Shown in pieces: positions 50,167 to 62,125 of a stretch of DNA of 64,000 nucleotides; the stretch's first letter is position 1, and each line of letters begins with the position of its first letter. The stretch is from Thiothrix subterranea (lineage in GTDB: Bacteria; Pseudomonadota; Gammaproteobacteria; Thiotrichales; Thiotrichaceae): positions 2,036,001-2,100,000 of the forward strand of contig NZ_CP133217.1 of the NCBI RefSeq assembly GCF_030930995.1, given 5' to 3'. The position numbers and the translations under genes were made by a program. A model generated the notes under the pieces. It did not search any database. It was not told the DNA's origin and saw only the letters and a program-made list of their open reading frames with translations.

Positions 50167-52197
50167 TTGGAAGAACACGACTTATTACAAAGCATCCTGC
50201 TGCTGTTGGTGATGTCCGTTGGGGCTGTTGCTGCATTCCGCACCTTGCATTTGCCGCCTATTTTGGGCTATCTCCTCGTGGGAACTTTAATGGGGACACA
50301 TGGGCTGGGCTTTATCCCGGACAGCGAAGGCTTGGCCTTTATGGGCGAAGTTGGGGTGGTGTTTCTGTTGTTCGCGATTGGGCTGGAATTTTCACTCAAG
50401 CAATTCATGGCGATGCGCACCACGATTATCGGCTTGGGCGGGTTGCAGGTGGTGATTTCTACCTTGTCGGGCGTGATGATTTTGTCGTACTTCGGTGTGC
50501 CGTGGACGAGTGCGTTAGTCGCGGGTGGCGCAATGGCGATGTCATCGACGGCAATTGTGGTCAAACAATTGACGGATCAGGCAGAAATGCGGGCCGCGCA
50601 CGGGCAATCAGCTTTGGGTATTTTGTTGTTTCAAGACATTGCGGTTGTGCCGTTTCTGGTCATGATTCCGTTGTTGGCGGGCGGCGCGGATTTGGCGTTA
50701 AACCCTAGCGAATTATTGCTGAAGATTTTTTTTGCAGCGTTGCTGTTTGTGGCGATGATGTTGGTGGGGCATTACACGCTGCGCCCATTATTTCAGTATA
50801 TTTCCCGTGCTGAATCGGTCGAGCTGTTTAATATTACGGTGCTATTGGTGGCGCTGACGGCGGCTTGGTTGACGCAATCCATGCACTTGTCATTGGCACT
50901 GGGGGCGTTTTTAGCCGGAATGTTGCTGAGTGAAACCGAATATAAGCATCAGATCGAAAGTGAAATCCGCCCGTTTCGCGACATTCTCATGGGTATCTTT
51001 TTCATCACGGTCGGAACGAAGTTAGACATTGCGATACTGCCTTCCTTGTGGTTGCCGATATTGCTATTGGTGTTGGGTTTGATTGTCGGCAAAGGTTTGT
51101 TGATTGCGCTGCTCACCCGCTTGTTTGTAAAAAATAATGCGACGTCCTTGCGTACTGGTTTGGTGTTGGCGCAAGGCGGCGAGTTTGGGTTCGCATTGTT
51201 GGCATTGGCATTAAGCAATAAAGTGATGTCACAGGGTGAGGCACAAACGACCTTGGCGGCTATTGTGATCAGCATGGCGATTTCACCGTTTTTGATTCGT
51301 TACAATGAAAAAATTACCAATGTATTGTTGGCGGATACTTACACGCACCAGCGTTTTAAAGATGCGGAAGAAGTCAGTACTGCCGTCAATGAGGTGGAAA
51401 ATCATGTGATTCTCTGCGGGTATCGGCGCATGGGTCAAAATATTGCGCGTTTCTTGCAAGAACAAGGTGTGACGTACATTGCACTGGATCTTGACCCTAG
51501 CATTGTGGAAAGGACATGGGAGGCAGGCGATCCGGTGCATTATGCTGATGCCACTCGCCCGGAAATCCTGATGGCAGCCGGTTTGGAACGCGCCCGCATG
51601 GTGGTGATTACGGTGGTGGAGGTCGAGGTCGCCAAACGCATTATTGAAGCGGTGCGCCTCAAACGTGCGGATATTCCGGTCTTGGTGCGCACCCGTGATG
51701 AGCGTCACCTGAAAACCTTGGAGCGTTTAGGTGCTACCAGTGTGTTGCCCGAAACGCTGGAGGCTACCCTGATGATCACTCAGCGCATTGTGGAACAGCT
51801 CGGTTTCAGCCCGGATGAAGTGTTTCAGATGACTGAAAAAACCCGGCGTGACAGTTACCGCGCGTTGCACAGTTATTACCACGGCGAGCGTGACAAAACG
51901 TTGCCGGGGGGTAAAAAAACCGAGGCTTTTTTGCATACGTTTCGGTTGCAAGACGAGGATTACGCCACCGGTAAGCAAATTGCGGCGTTGGAATTGGGAC
52001 GTTTTGCGGTGTCCATTAAGGCATTGCGGCGTGGGGATATTCGTGGTGAAGAGCCATCAGCCGATATTCTGTTGCAAGCCGGTGATGTATTGGTGCTGGA
52101 AGGTGGCAAAGCGGAATGTTTCCGCGAAGTGGAGACTGTTTTGCGTACAGGGGGCAAGTTGGCAAAGGCAACTATTCCTGTTGCGGGCGATGTTTGA
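50167..52197 (+). CDS. KefB-like cation:proton antiporter with RCK domain
   Basis: Monovalent cation antiporter of the CPA2 family, probably for K+ or Na+ in exchange for protons. About 676 residues: some 12 transmembrane helices (LPPILGYLLVGTLMG, GLEFSLKQ and MAMSSTAIVVKQL are family marks), then a cytoplasmic RCK/TrkA-N domain (NHVILCGYRRMGQNIARFL, with IALDLDPS) and a TrkA-C domain. The TTG at 50167 is preferred because AGGGG is well placed and family members start near EEHDLLQS; a TTG at 50131 would add 12 residues. Substrate is not resolved. Confidence 0.88.
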   Translation: MEEHDLLQSILLLLVMSVGAVAAFRTLHLPPILGYLLVGTLMGTHGLGFIPDSEGLAFMGEVGVVFLLFAIGLEFSLKQFMAMRTTIIGLGGLQVVISTLSGVMILSYFGVPWTSALVAGGAMAMSSTAIVVKQLTDQAEMRAAHGQSALGILLFQDIAVVPFLVMIPLLAGGADLALNPSELLLKIFFAALLFVAMMLVGHYTLRPLFQYISRAESVELFNITVLLVALTAAWLTQSMHLSLALGAFLAGMLLSETEYKHQIESEIRPFRDILMGIFFITVGTKLDIAILPSLWLPILLLVLGLIVGKGLLIALLTRLFVKNNATSLRTGLVLAQGGEFGFALLALALSNKVMSQGEAQTTLAAIVISMAISPFLIRYNEKITNVLLADTYTHQRFKDAEEVSTAVNEVENHVILCGYRRMGQNIARFLQEQGVTYIALDLDPSIVERTWEAGDPVHYADATRPEILMAAGLERARMVVITVVEVEVAKRIIEAVRLKRADIPVLVRTRDERHLKTLERLGATSVLPETLEATLMITQRIVEQLGFSPDEVFQMTEKTRRDSYRALHSYYHGERDKTLPGGKKTEAFLHTFRLQDEDYATGKQIAALELGRFAVSIKALRRGDIRGEEPSADILLQAGDVLVLEGGKAECFREVETVLRTGGKLAKATIPVAGDV

Positions 52198-52389
52198 GGG
52201 GCTTGGTTGATCTGGTTGTTTTTTAAGCTGATTGGTGAGCCTGTCAATACATTTTATATGCATTAAATCCAAGCCGTTTTTCTGTGGTAAACTACCGTTT
52301 ATCCACCTAATCCATTGGATATATTTCACTCTGTGGTATTCTTTTATTCAGGATATGCGTTTAGTTAGATGGTTTCTGTATAAAAAACC

Positions 52390-52754
52390 ATTCTGGATTT
52401 CACACATGCCGATAGCCTGATGATGGGTAGAGTGGCTTGAATCAACCAGAGACGTGTTAGGATAGGCAAAAATTTGCTAATTTTTTTAAATTTTAGAAAA
52501 CTTTTTGCACAACTAGCAGTCTATGTAAGGTGTCGAGTCGTTTTAGATCACATTAGGGCTATGCACGACTTCTATGGAACGGATACAGGTGTCCGTATTG
52601 CACGGAAGCATTCGGGTGGTATCTGGATCGAATCACCTCCGATACAAGTTATTAAAGGGATTTTTGCGATCACGACTCCTGAAAAGCAGTTGGCTACGGT
52701 TAATGAAACATTGTGTAGAATCGTACCAACAAATACTAAAAAGGTTGCATCAAT
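52390..52754 (+). pseudogene. dusB: Decayed dusB relic
   Basis: Remnant of tRNA dihydrouridine synthase B. At 52390-52437 the bases encode ILDFTHADSLMMGRVA, matching the late FMN-barrel motif (LDYTGADALMIGRAA in other DusB), followed by an in-frame TGA. A second open piece from 52540 reads VLDHIRAMHDFYGTDTGVRIARKH, the DusB C-terminal motif. There, two compensating one-base shifts turn the expected GWYL into GGIW. The N-terminal two-thirds is missing; 52198-52389 shows no convincing dusB sequence. It precedes fis, exactly where dusB stands in the dusB-fis operon. Confidence 0.85.
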
Positions 52755-53012
52755 ATGACGAATACATCTTCTCGTGCCGGTCTGGACGCTTCTTTGTCTG
52801 AAACGGTTGCTCGTACTTTACAAGATTACTTGGATACACTGGGTGATCATGAAGCATCAAACATTTACCGTTTGGTGTTGGATGAGGTTGAACGCCCTAT
52901 GCTGGAAATCATGATGCGTTATACGCATAACAACCAGTCTAAGGCGGCGCAGTGCATGGGCATTAACCGTGCGACGCTGCGTACTAAGCTGAAGCGCCAT
53001 AACTTGCTCTAA
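52755..53012 (+). CDS. fis: DNA-binding protein Fis
   Basis: Nucleoid protein that bends DNA and activates stable RNA promoters. The 85-residue protein has an N-terminal dimerisation region and the C-terminal HTH (NNQSKAAQCMGINRATLRTKLKRHNLL), with the typical ending. It overlaps the dusB relic by a few bases. Intact although its normal operon partner has decayed. Confidence 0.95.
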   Translation: MTNTSSRAGLDASLSETVARTLQDYLDTLGDHEASNIYRLVLDEVERPMLEIMMRYTHNNQSKAAQCMGINRATLRTKLKRHNLL

Positions 53013-53034
53013 TCGAGAGTAAGCATGGTTAGAA

Positions 53035-53058
53035 GGGGCGGTTATCATGAACCGCCCC
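53035..53058. terminator. GC-rich stem-loop between fis and the HHH gene
   Basis: GGGGCGGTT and AACCGCCCC around a 6-base loop (ATCATG), located between convergent genes. No T-run follows on either strand, so it may be a weak or Rho-assisted terminator. Confidence 0.5.
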
Positions 53059-53069
53059 GGATATTAGTA

Positions 53070-53642
53070 TTAGTTTTTCAAGGTTTGTTGATACGTTTTC
53101 AATCCATCCCAATCGCTTGCAGCCGCAAGTTTTGCCTGTTCTGCCCAGCTTTCTGCGAATGTCTTGCTATAGCGAATACCGCTAGAGGCCAATTTTCCGT
53201 TCACATCATCCGTGGTTAATTCCGCTAATTGCGCATAGCGTTTTATCCCATTGGCTTGCATGGCTTCGGCTAATTTAGGGCCGATGCCACTTAATTTGGT
53301 CAAATCATCATCATTTGCGCTATCAGTGATTGTTGTTACGACTGCGGGTGTTTCGGTAACAATGGCGGCGGGTTCTGGCGTGGTAACAGCAGGTTCAGCG
53401 GCTGTGACGGCTTCAAGCGTGGTTTGAGGCGCTGGCGGGGCAACTTTTTCCGTTTTGGCAACCGTTAATTCCGCTTGTAAGGTGCGGTTTTGTTGTTGCA
53501 GTGTGCTATTTTCTTTACGACTGGCTTGCAGGGCGACTTCAAGTTTTTTCTTGGGGTTGGGGACAAATAATCTGACGAAAATCCATTCGATTAACCAACC
53601 GACTAAGATCCCAAGAATAAATACGCCTACTAGTTTAGACAT
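53070..53642 (-). CDS. Membrane-anchored helix-hairpin-helix protein
   Basis: 190 residues. N-terminal transmembrane helix (SKLVGVFILGILVGWLIEWIFV), then a coiled coil (ASRKENSTLQQQNRTLQAEL), a Pro/Ala/Thr-rich linker (about residues 66-105) and a C-terminal helix-hairpin-helix domain with LTKLSGIGPKLAEAMQANG. This C-terminal domain is common in membrane and ribosome-associated proteins of unclear role and could bind DNA. The layout suggests it tethers DNA or protein to the membrane; inference only. Confidence 0.75.
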   Translation of the reverse strand: MSKLVGVFILGILVGWLIEWIFVRLFVPNPKKKLEVALQASRKENSTLQQQNRTLQAELTVAKTEKVAPPAPQTTLEAVTAAEPAVTTPEPAAIVTETPAVVTTITDSANDDDLTKLSGIGPKLAEAMQANGIKRYAQLAELTTDDVNGKLASSGIRYSKTFAESWAEQAKLAAASDWDGLKTYQQTLKN

Positions 53643-53786
53643 TGTGAAACTCCATTAATTGAGCGTGTATTTAATGCTTTTTATTGCAAAGCGGATTCTA
53701 AACACATAATACGGCACACAGAATACACCAAATGGTAGGGTTTGGCAGACAAACCTCCTCCCAGCTTGATCTATGACAATGTAATA

Positions 53787-55280
53787 ATGCATGACCTCAT
53801 TGCTATTAGTGTCTTTCTCGCTATGTCGTCAAATTTTATTGCGGTTATGTGTGTAGTGTTATTATTGGCAGCTTGTCAGGATGAAACAGTGACGCACACC
53901 ATTTATCAGCCCGACAACAGCAGCGCTAACGTATTGCGCTCTGAACATGATGCTACTTTGAATACGCTCATTCGGCAGCATGGCTTAACGGGAAATGCGC
54001 AGCAAGGGCGAATTTTGCCCGCGATCGAATCACCCTTAGCCCAATTGGGGATGCAATTATTTTTCAGTAAAGCCCTGTCTGGCAGTCGCGATGTGGCGTG
54101 TGCCAGTTGTCATCATCCTTTACTGGGTGGTGGTGATGATTTGTCATTGTCGATTGGAGTAGATGCTGCCGAGCCGAATGTGTTGGGTCATAAGCGTTTG
54201 TTACAAGGCAAACTTAGCCCCAGCGTGCCACGCAATGCGCCGACGACATTTAATAGCGGTTTGTGGCAGCAGTTTATGTTTCATGATGGGCGTGTTGCGC
54301 AGCTTGAAACAGGCATTACTACCCCCGATGTGACTTATTCGCAGCCTGACCCATTGGCTGGGGATAATTTGGTTCATGCGCAAGCCCGTTTTCCGGTGAC
54401 GTCCAATCATGAAATGCGGGGGGAAATCTTTGATGCTGGTGGTACTACGCAATCGTGTCGCGAACGTTTAGCCGAGCGTTTGGGTGGGTATGGCGCAAGC
54501 ACTGAATCACGCTTACCTATTGCGGAAACGGCTTATTGGTTGGAGGCGTTTCGCCATGTTTACCAACAACCGCAAGCCGATGCCAGCGTGTTGATTACCG
54601 AGCAAACGATTGCGGCAGCGTTAGCGGAATACCAACGTTCCCAAGTGTTCGTGAATACCCCTTGGAAACAATATGTGCAAGGTGAGCTGGCAGCTATCAG
54701 CGCCTCGGCAAAACGCGGTGCTGTATTATTTTTTCGGGAACGTGACGCCGGTGGGTATGCTTGTGCAAGCTGTCATCGCGGCGATTTTTTTACGGATGAG
54801 CAATTTCGCCATGTCTTAATGCCTCCCATCGGGCCGGGCAAGGGCAATAAAGATGCAGCCCTGCAACAAGATTATGGGCGTTGGTTAGTCACGCAACACC
54901 CCGATGATAAGTTCCGGTTTCGTACACCGAGTTTGTTGAATGTGGCAGTGACCGGGCCGTGGGGACATAACGGCGCGTATACCAGCCTTGAAGCGGTTGT
55001 GCGACACATGCTGAATCCGTTTCAGGCGGCGCTGAATTATGACCGTGGGCAATTAACCCAGCCCAACATTCCCACCGCGCAATTGGCGGTGAATTTACGG
55101 GAAATGTTGGGTGGCAATACCGACCTAGCAGGGCAGGCGTATCAGGAAGAGGATGTGCAACACTTGCTTGCTTTTCTGCATACCCTGACTGACCCGTGTG
55201 TGACACGCCCGGATTGTTTACAGCGTTGGATACCGTCCGGCGCAAACTTACCAGAATCGGTATTGCAGGCGCGGTTTTAG
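53787..55280 (+). CDS. Di-haem cytochrome c peroxidase/MauG-like lipoprotein
   Basis: About 497 residues, exported as a lipoprotein (hydrophobic stretch ending in VVLLLAAC). Two haem-binding motifs CASCH are present, in DVACASCHHPLLGG and in GYACASCHRGDFF, with the di-haem family segments around them (LGMQLFFSKALSGSR, RTPSLLNVAVTGPWGHNGAYTSL). Function as a periplasmic peroxidase or a MauG-like modifying enzyme. The start is uncertain; ATG at 53787 or 53823 would both give a signal. No partner cytochrome is adjacent. Confidence 0.85.
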   Translation: MHDLIAISVFLAMSSNFIAVMCVVLLLAACQDETVTHTIYQPDNSSANVLRSEHDATLNTLIRQHGLTGNAQQGRILPAIESPLAQLGMQLFFSKALSGSRDVACASCHHPLLGGGDDLSLSIGVDAAEPNVLGHKRLLQGKLSPSVPRNAPTTFNSGLWQQFMFHDGRVAQLETGITTPDVTYSQPDPLAGDNLVHAQARFPVTSNHEMRGEIFDAGGTTQSCRERLAERLGGYGASTESRLPIAETAYWLEAFRHVYQQPQADASVLITEQTIAAALAEYQRSQVFVNTPWKQYVQGELAAISASAKRGAVLFFRERDAGGYACASCHRGDFFTDEQFRHVLMPPIGPGKGNKDAALQQDYGRWLVTQHPDDKFRFRTPSLLNVAVTGPWGHNGAYTSLEAVVRHMLNPFQAALNYDRGQLTQPNIPTAQLAVNLREMLGGNTDLAGQAYQEEDVQHLLAFLHTLTDPCVTRPDCLQRWIPSGANLPESVLQARF

Positions 55281-55288
55281 GCGCGGTT

Positions 55289-55930
55289 TTAAATTCCGAA
55301 TTCGCGGCGGTAAGCCTGTACTTTTTCCAGCAAAGCAGCATCGTGTAAACTGCTATCGACGTGATTAATGACTTCGCGCAAACCCACGATGCTAATCACC
55401 TTAATAGCGTACAGGGCTTCCACTTCTTGCACGGCGGATTGCGCCCCTTTGCCACGTTCCTGACGGTCGAGTGAAATAGCCACACCCGCCAAGGTTGCGC
55501 CTTGAGCCGCGACAATATCCGCTGCTTCACGAATGGCAGTGCCTGCGGTCATGACATCATCAATGACCAAAACTCGGCCTTGCAAGGGAGCGCCCACAAT
55601 TGTGCCGCCTTCGCCATGATCTTTGGCTTCTTTGCGATTAAAAGCGTAGGGGTAATCTTTGCCGTGGTGTTCATATAACGCAATCGCCGTTGCCGCTGCT
55701 AACGGAATGCCTTTGTAAGCCGGGCCAAACAGCATGTCGAACGCTACGCCAGAGTCGACGATGGCTTGTGCGTAAAATTTACCAAGACGTGAAAGTGCCG
55801 AGCCGGTTTGGAATAAGCCAGCATTGAAAAAATACGGGCTAATCCGACCTGATTTGAGGGTGAATTCGCCGAAACGCAAGACGCCTTGCCCGATGGCAAA
55901 ATCCAGAAAATCTTGTTGATATGTTTTCAT
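55289..55930 (-). CDS. pyrE: Orotate phosphoribosyltransferase
   Basis: Makes orotidine 5'-phosphate from orotate and PRPP in pyrimidine synthesis. The 213-residue protein has the PRPP-binding motif [17 protein letters not shown] and an early [16 protein letters not shown]. Four bases separate it from psd upstream on the same strand. Confidence 0.97.
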   Translation of the reverse strand: MKTYQQDFLDFAIGQGVLRFGEFTLKSGRISPYFFNAGLFQTGSALSRLGKFYAQAIVDSGVAFDMLFGPAYKGIPLAAATAIALYEHHGKDYPYAFNRKEAKDHGEGGTIVGAPLQGRVLVIDDVMTAGTAIREAADIVAAQGATLAGVAISLDRQERGKGAQSAVQEVEALYAIKVISIVGLREVINHVDSSLHDAALLEKVQAYRREFGI

Positions 55931-55933
55931 TGC

Positions 55934-56794
55934 TTAATCCTTTGCGGGTAAATTCGCTAATGCTTGTCCTAACTGAAGCGCGACGTCAGCCCCTAGTGCT
56001 TGATTCCATGCCAGACTGGGGTTTTCCAATAATAAGATCACGGTAGAACCCATATTGAAACGCCCCATTTCTGCACCTTTTGCCAAATTAACATCTGGGA
56101 ATGTTTGACGCTTGACGCCCCAACCTTGTGGAGGCGTGACCAGCCCATCCCACACGGTTTCAATGGCGGCAACATTGATTGCGCCCACTAAAACCATTGC
56201 CAGCTTGCCGAATTCGGTATCAAACAGCGTCACGACTCGTTCATTGCGGGCAAATAAGCGCGGAATGGTACGCACGGTATGCCCCGCCACGCTGAAAAGT
56301 CGCCCCGGTACGTAAACTTGTTCAGTCAATGTACCGGTGAGTGGCATGTGGATGCGGTGATAATCACGCGGGGACAGGTAAATCGTCATGAACTGACCCT
56401 GCATAAACGGGGCAGCCCGCACCTCATCCCCACCGAGCAATTCCACCGCAGAATATTCATGGCCTTTGGCTTGGAAAATGCGCCCCGCTTCAATTTTGCC
56501 CATTTGACTAATGCGCCCATCTACCGGGCTAACCATTACCTGAGCGCCTGCTGCCATTGGGCGCAGGGCAGATTGCAATGAGCGGGTGAAAAACGCATTA
56601 AAGGTCGGATAACTCGCGGGATCAGGGTTGAGCGCTTCCGCTAAATTGACCTTGAACACCTTGCTGAATAAACGGATAGCAGGTGGTACAAGGGTTGGGC
56701 ATTGGATGCGAGTCAGGCGGAATACCAATCGAGAGATGAAGTGATGCGGCAAAATGTACAGAGGCCAAGCTTTTAGAATATCGAGTAGATTCAT
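55934..56794 (-). CDS. psd: Phosphatidylserine decarboxylase proenzyme
   Basis: Produces phosphatidylethanolamine in the inner membrane. The 286-residue precursor cleaves itself at the Gly-Ser bond of the motif FNMGSTVILL near residue 250 (usual family motif LGST), forming a pyruvoyl prosthetic group. Further family marks are SPVDGRISQMG and HRIHMPLTGTL. Co-transcribed with pyrE. Confidence 0.96.
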   Translation of the reverse strand: MNLLDILKAWPLYILPHHFISRLVFRLTRIQCPTLVPPAIRLFSKVFKVNLAEALNPDPASYPTFNAFFTRSLQSALRPMAAGAQVMVSPVDGRISQMGKIEAGRIFQAKGHEYSAVELLGGDEVRAAPFMQGQFMTIYLSPRDYHRIHMPLTGTLTEQVYVPGRLFSVAGHTVRTIPRLFARNERVVTLFDTEFGKLAMVLVGAINVAAIETVWDGLVTPPQGWGVKRQTFPDVNLAKGAEMGRFNMGSTVILLLENPSLAWNQALGADVALQLGQALANLPAKD

Positions 56795-56857
56795 GCAGAA
56801 TTCGTGTGTTAGCGGCTAAAGGCAGGATAATACGGTAAAAGCGGGGAGAATAAACCA

Positions 56858-56884
56858 AAAAAGGCATCCCGAAGGATGCCTTTT
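56858..56884 (-). terminator. Intrinsic terminator of the sulfur-globule-like gene
   Basis: On the minus strand AAAAGGCATCC-TTCG-GGATGCC followed by TTTTTT; the stable TTCG tetraloop and T-run mark it as a strong terminator, 27 bases after the stop of the gene at 56911. Confidence 0.92.
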
Positions 56885-56910
56885 AGCAAACTGTGATGCT
56901 TGCGTCAGTC

Positions 56911-57405
56911 TTATTTCGCAGCAGCAGGAGCGGCTGGAGCAACAGGAGCCGCAGCAACCGGTGCTTGTGCAGTAGGCATTGCCATTGGCATTTGTGGCGC
57001 CATCATTGCTGGAGCAAAGCCGTTGTTAGCGCCGTTAGCAGCAAAGTTGTTGTAGCCGTAAGCATTGCTATTGCCGTTACCGTAGCCATAACCATTACCA
57101 GTACCGTACCAGTCGCCATTGCCTTTGCCGTTAGCAGCCATGTCGGTATCTAAGTTGGTTTTGCCTTTGCCTTTGAACGTGATAGCGAAATCAACTTCAC
57201 CATCAGCGTCGCCTTTACCACGACCCCAGCCGTTTACGTCGCTCTTACCAGTGCCGTAACCAGTGCCTTGACCGCTAGTAGAAGCAGTGCCTTGACCTGC
57301 GCCTTGACCAGTGGCAGAGCCATTGTCAAAACCGTCTGTGAATTCAGCAGAAGCAGCGCCAGCAAAAGCGACCAATGCAGCGAAAGCGATAGTTTGCAGT
57401 TTCAT
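56911..57405 (-). CDS. Secreted Gly/Asn/Tyr-rich protein, sulfur globule protein candidate
   Basis: 164 residues with a clear Sec signal peptide (MKLQTIAFAALVAFAGAASA). The mature part is glycine-rich with repeats of GTG, NGxG and YGYGNGN, tyrosine- and asparagine-rich in the middle (GNGDWYGTGNGYGYGNGNS), then an Ala/Pro/Met/Val-rich C-terminus. This matches the style of sulfur globule envelope proteins (CV1/CV2 type) of sulfur-oxidising gammaproteobacteria. It has a strong AGGAGA RBS and its own TTCG terminator, fitting a highly expressed single gene. Alternatives are another structural exoprotein; identity is probable, not certain. Confidence 0.7.
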   Translation of the reverse strand: MKLQTIAFAALVAFAGAASAEFTDGFDNGSATGQGAGQGTASTSGQGTGYGTGKSDVNGWGRGKGDADGEVDFAITFKGKGKTNLDTDMAANGKGNGDWYGTGNGYGYGNGNSNAYGYNNFAANGANNGFAPAMMAPQMPMAMPTAQAPVAAAPVAPAAPAAAK

Positions 57406-57542
57406 AATTTTATCTCCTAGCAGGTTGTATTTTGGAAAACTTCAGTATGGGATAATAATAATATTAGCATTTACTAATGTAAAGAGGTTTTGCACGTTTT
57501 CTGCAAATTTTTTGCAATAACAGTGAACTTTTTACAGAGAAC

Positions 57543-57570
57543 AAAAAAGCCCCGCTGAAGGGGGCTTTTG
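57543..57570 (-). terminator. Intrinsic terminator of the murA-hisG-DAHP-hisD operon
   Basis: On the minus strand AAAAGCCCC, a short C-rich loop and GGGGCTTTTTT with a T-run, 26 bases downstream of the hisD stop. Confidence 0.85.
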
Positions 57571-57595
57571 AAGGCTAAACCGTGAACACAAGCGC

Positions 57596-58897
57596 TTAAT
57601 CTTTGATGCGATATTCGGCTGAGCGAGCATGTGCCACTAAGCCTTCACCGCGTGCCAATACTGACGCAATCTTGCCCAACGCCGACGCACCTTCTGCCGA
57701 ACAATCGATCAGCGAAGAACGTTTCTGGAAGTCATACACGCCCAGCGGGCTGGAAAAACGCGCGGTACGTGAAGTCGGCAATACGTGGTTAGGGCCTGCA
57801 CAATAGTCGCCCACCGCTTCCGCCGTGTAACGCCCCATGAAAATCGCGCCTGCATGACGAATTTGCGTCGCCATGTCACGCGGATTTTCCACGGAAAGCT
57901 CCAAGTGTTCCGGCGCAATGTAGTTGGCGACTTTCACCGCTTCCGCCATATCTTGCACATGAATCAGCACGCCACGATTTTGCAGTGAGGTGGAAATGAT
58001 CGCTTTACGCGGTATTTCTTCCACCAGACGGTTGATGCTGGCTTTCACTTGTTCAATGAAATCCGCATCGGGGCAGACCAGAATGGATTGCGCGTCTTCG
58101 TCGTGTTCTGCTTGCGAGAACAGATCCATCGCAATCCAGTCTGGGTTGGTTTTGCCATCGCAAATCACGAGGATTTCGGACGGGCCTGCAATCATGTCGA
58201 TGCCGACCGTGCCGTAGACCATGCGCTTGGCGGTGGCGACGTAGATATTGCCGGGGCCAACAACCTTATCCACTTGTGGCACGGTGGCTGTACCGTAAGC
58301 GAGTGCCGCGACCGCTTGTGCGCCACCGATGGCAAACACGCGGTCAACGTTGGAAATGGCTGCCGCTGCCAGCACCAGTTCGTTCACTTCACCATCCGGC
58401 GTAGGCACGACCATGATCAATTCCGGCACGCCCGCGACTTTGGCAGGTACGGCATTCATCAGCACGGAAGAGGGATAAGCCGCCTTGCCGCCGGGGACGT
58501 ACAATCCGACCCGATCCAACGCCGTGACTTGTTGCCCCAGCAATGTGCCATCGGCTTCGGTGTAGCTCCACGATTCCATCAACTGGTGTTGCGCGTAGGA
58601 TTTGAGGCGAGCCGCTGCGGCTTCCAAGGCAATACGCTGTTCTGGCGTGATTTTGGTCAGCGCTTCTTGCAGGCGAGCGGCGGGGATTTCGAGTTCCGCC
58701 ATGTTGCCGACGCTCATGCGGTCGAAGCGGTTAGTGTACTCGACCACCGCGTCGTCGCCACGCTTGCGCACATCTTTGAGGATGCCGTTGACGGTGTTGA
58801 ATACCGCGTCATCGGAGACGCTTTCCCACGCCAGCAGGTCTTGCAGCTTTGCCCAGAAATCGCTGGCGGTGGTGTTTAATTCGGTCATGTTGAGCAT
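57596..58897 (-). CDS. hisD: Histidinol dehydrogenase
   Basis: Final two steps of histidine synthesis, oxidising histidinol to histidine. The 433-residue protein includes the zinc-site region [13 protein letters not shown], the [26 protein letters not shown] segment and [20 protein letters not shown] precedes the ATG at 58897. It is separated from the DAHP synthase gene by a double palindrome. Confidence 0.97.
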   Translation of the reverse strand: MLNMTELNTTASDFWAKLQDLLAWESVSDDAVFNTVNGILKDVRKRGDDAVVEYTNRFDRMSVGNMAELEIPAARLQEALTKITPEQRIALEAAAARLKSYAQHQLMESWSYTEADGTLLGQQVTALDRVGLYVPGGKAAYPSSVLMNAVPAKVAGVPELIMVVPTPDGEVNELVLAAAAISNVDRVFAIGGAQAVAALAYGTATVPQVDKVVGPGNIYVATAKRMVYGTVGIDMIAGPSEILVICDGKTNPDWIAMDLFSQAEHDEDAQSILVCPDADFIEQVKASINRLVEEIPRKAIISTSLQNRGVLIHVQDMAEAVKVANYIAPEHLELSVENPRDMATQIRHAGAIFMGRYTAEAVGDYCAGPNHVLPTSRTARFSSPLGVYDFQKRSSLIDCSAEGASALGKIASVLARGEGLVAHARSAEYRIKD

Positions 58898-58920
58898 GTT
58901 TTGACTCCTAGGAATATAAG

Positions 58921-58977
58921 AGGGCGACCGCCGGTCGCCCCTACGGAGGACATGTAGGGGCGACCGGCGGTCGCCCT
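58921..58977. repeat. Double palindrome of family B between DAHP synthase and hisD
   Basis: Two inverted 24-base arms (58921-58944 and 58954-58977) separated by nine bases, each with AGGGCG/CGCCCT and GTAGGGGCG/CGCCCCTAC borders around a GC-rich palindromic core. It has the same border sequences and size as the element at 19493-19552. It sits between two genes of one operon. Confidence 0.85.
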
Positions 58978-58994
58978 CTTCATTCCCTCTGTGG

Positions 58995-61988
<2,994 letters not shown>

Positions 61989-62125
61989 TCAGCAAAAGGA
62001 TGGAATAATAACGAAAAGGGAACTTAAAGAACATATTGGTTTTCCAAGCATAACGAATTGGGGAATAAGGCGGCGTTAGCGCGAGGTTAGGGCTGCTGCT
62101 TACGATAACATGGGGTTAATGGATC

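Noticed and set aside
58049-58879. 276-codon plus-strand open frame
   Set aside because: Antisense to hisD, with no RBS and atypical composition.
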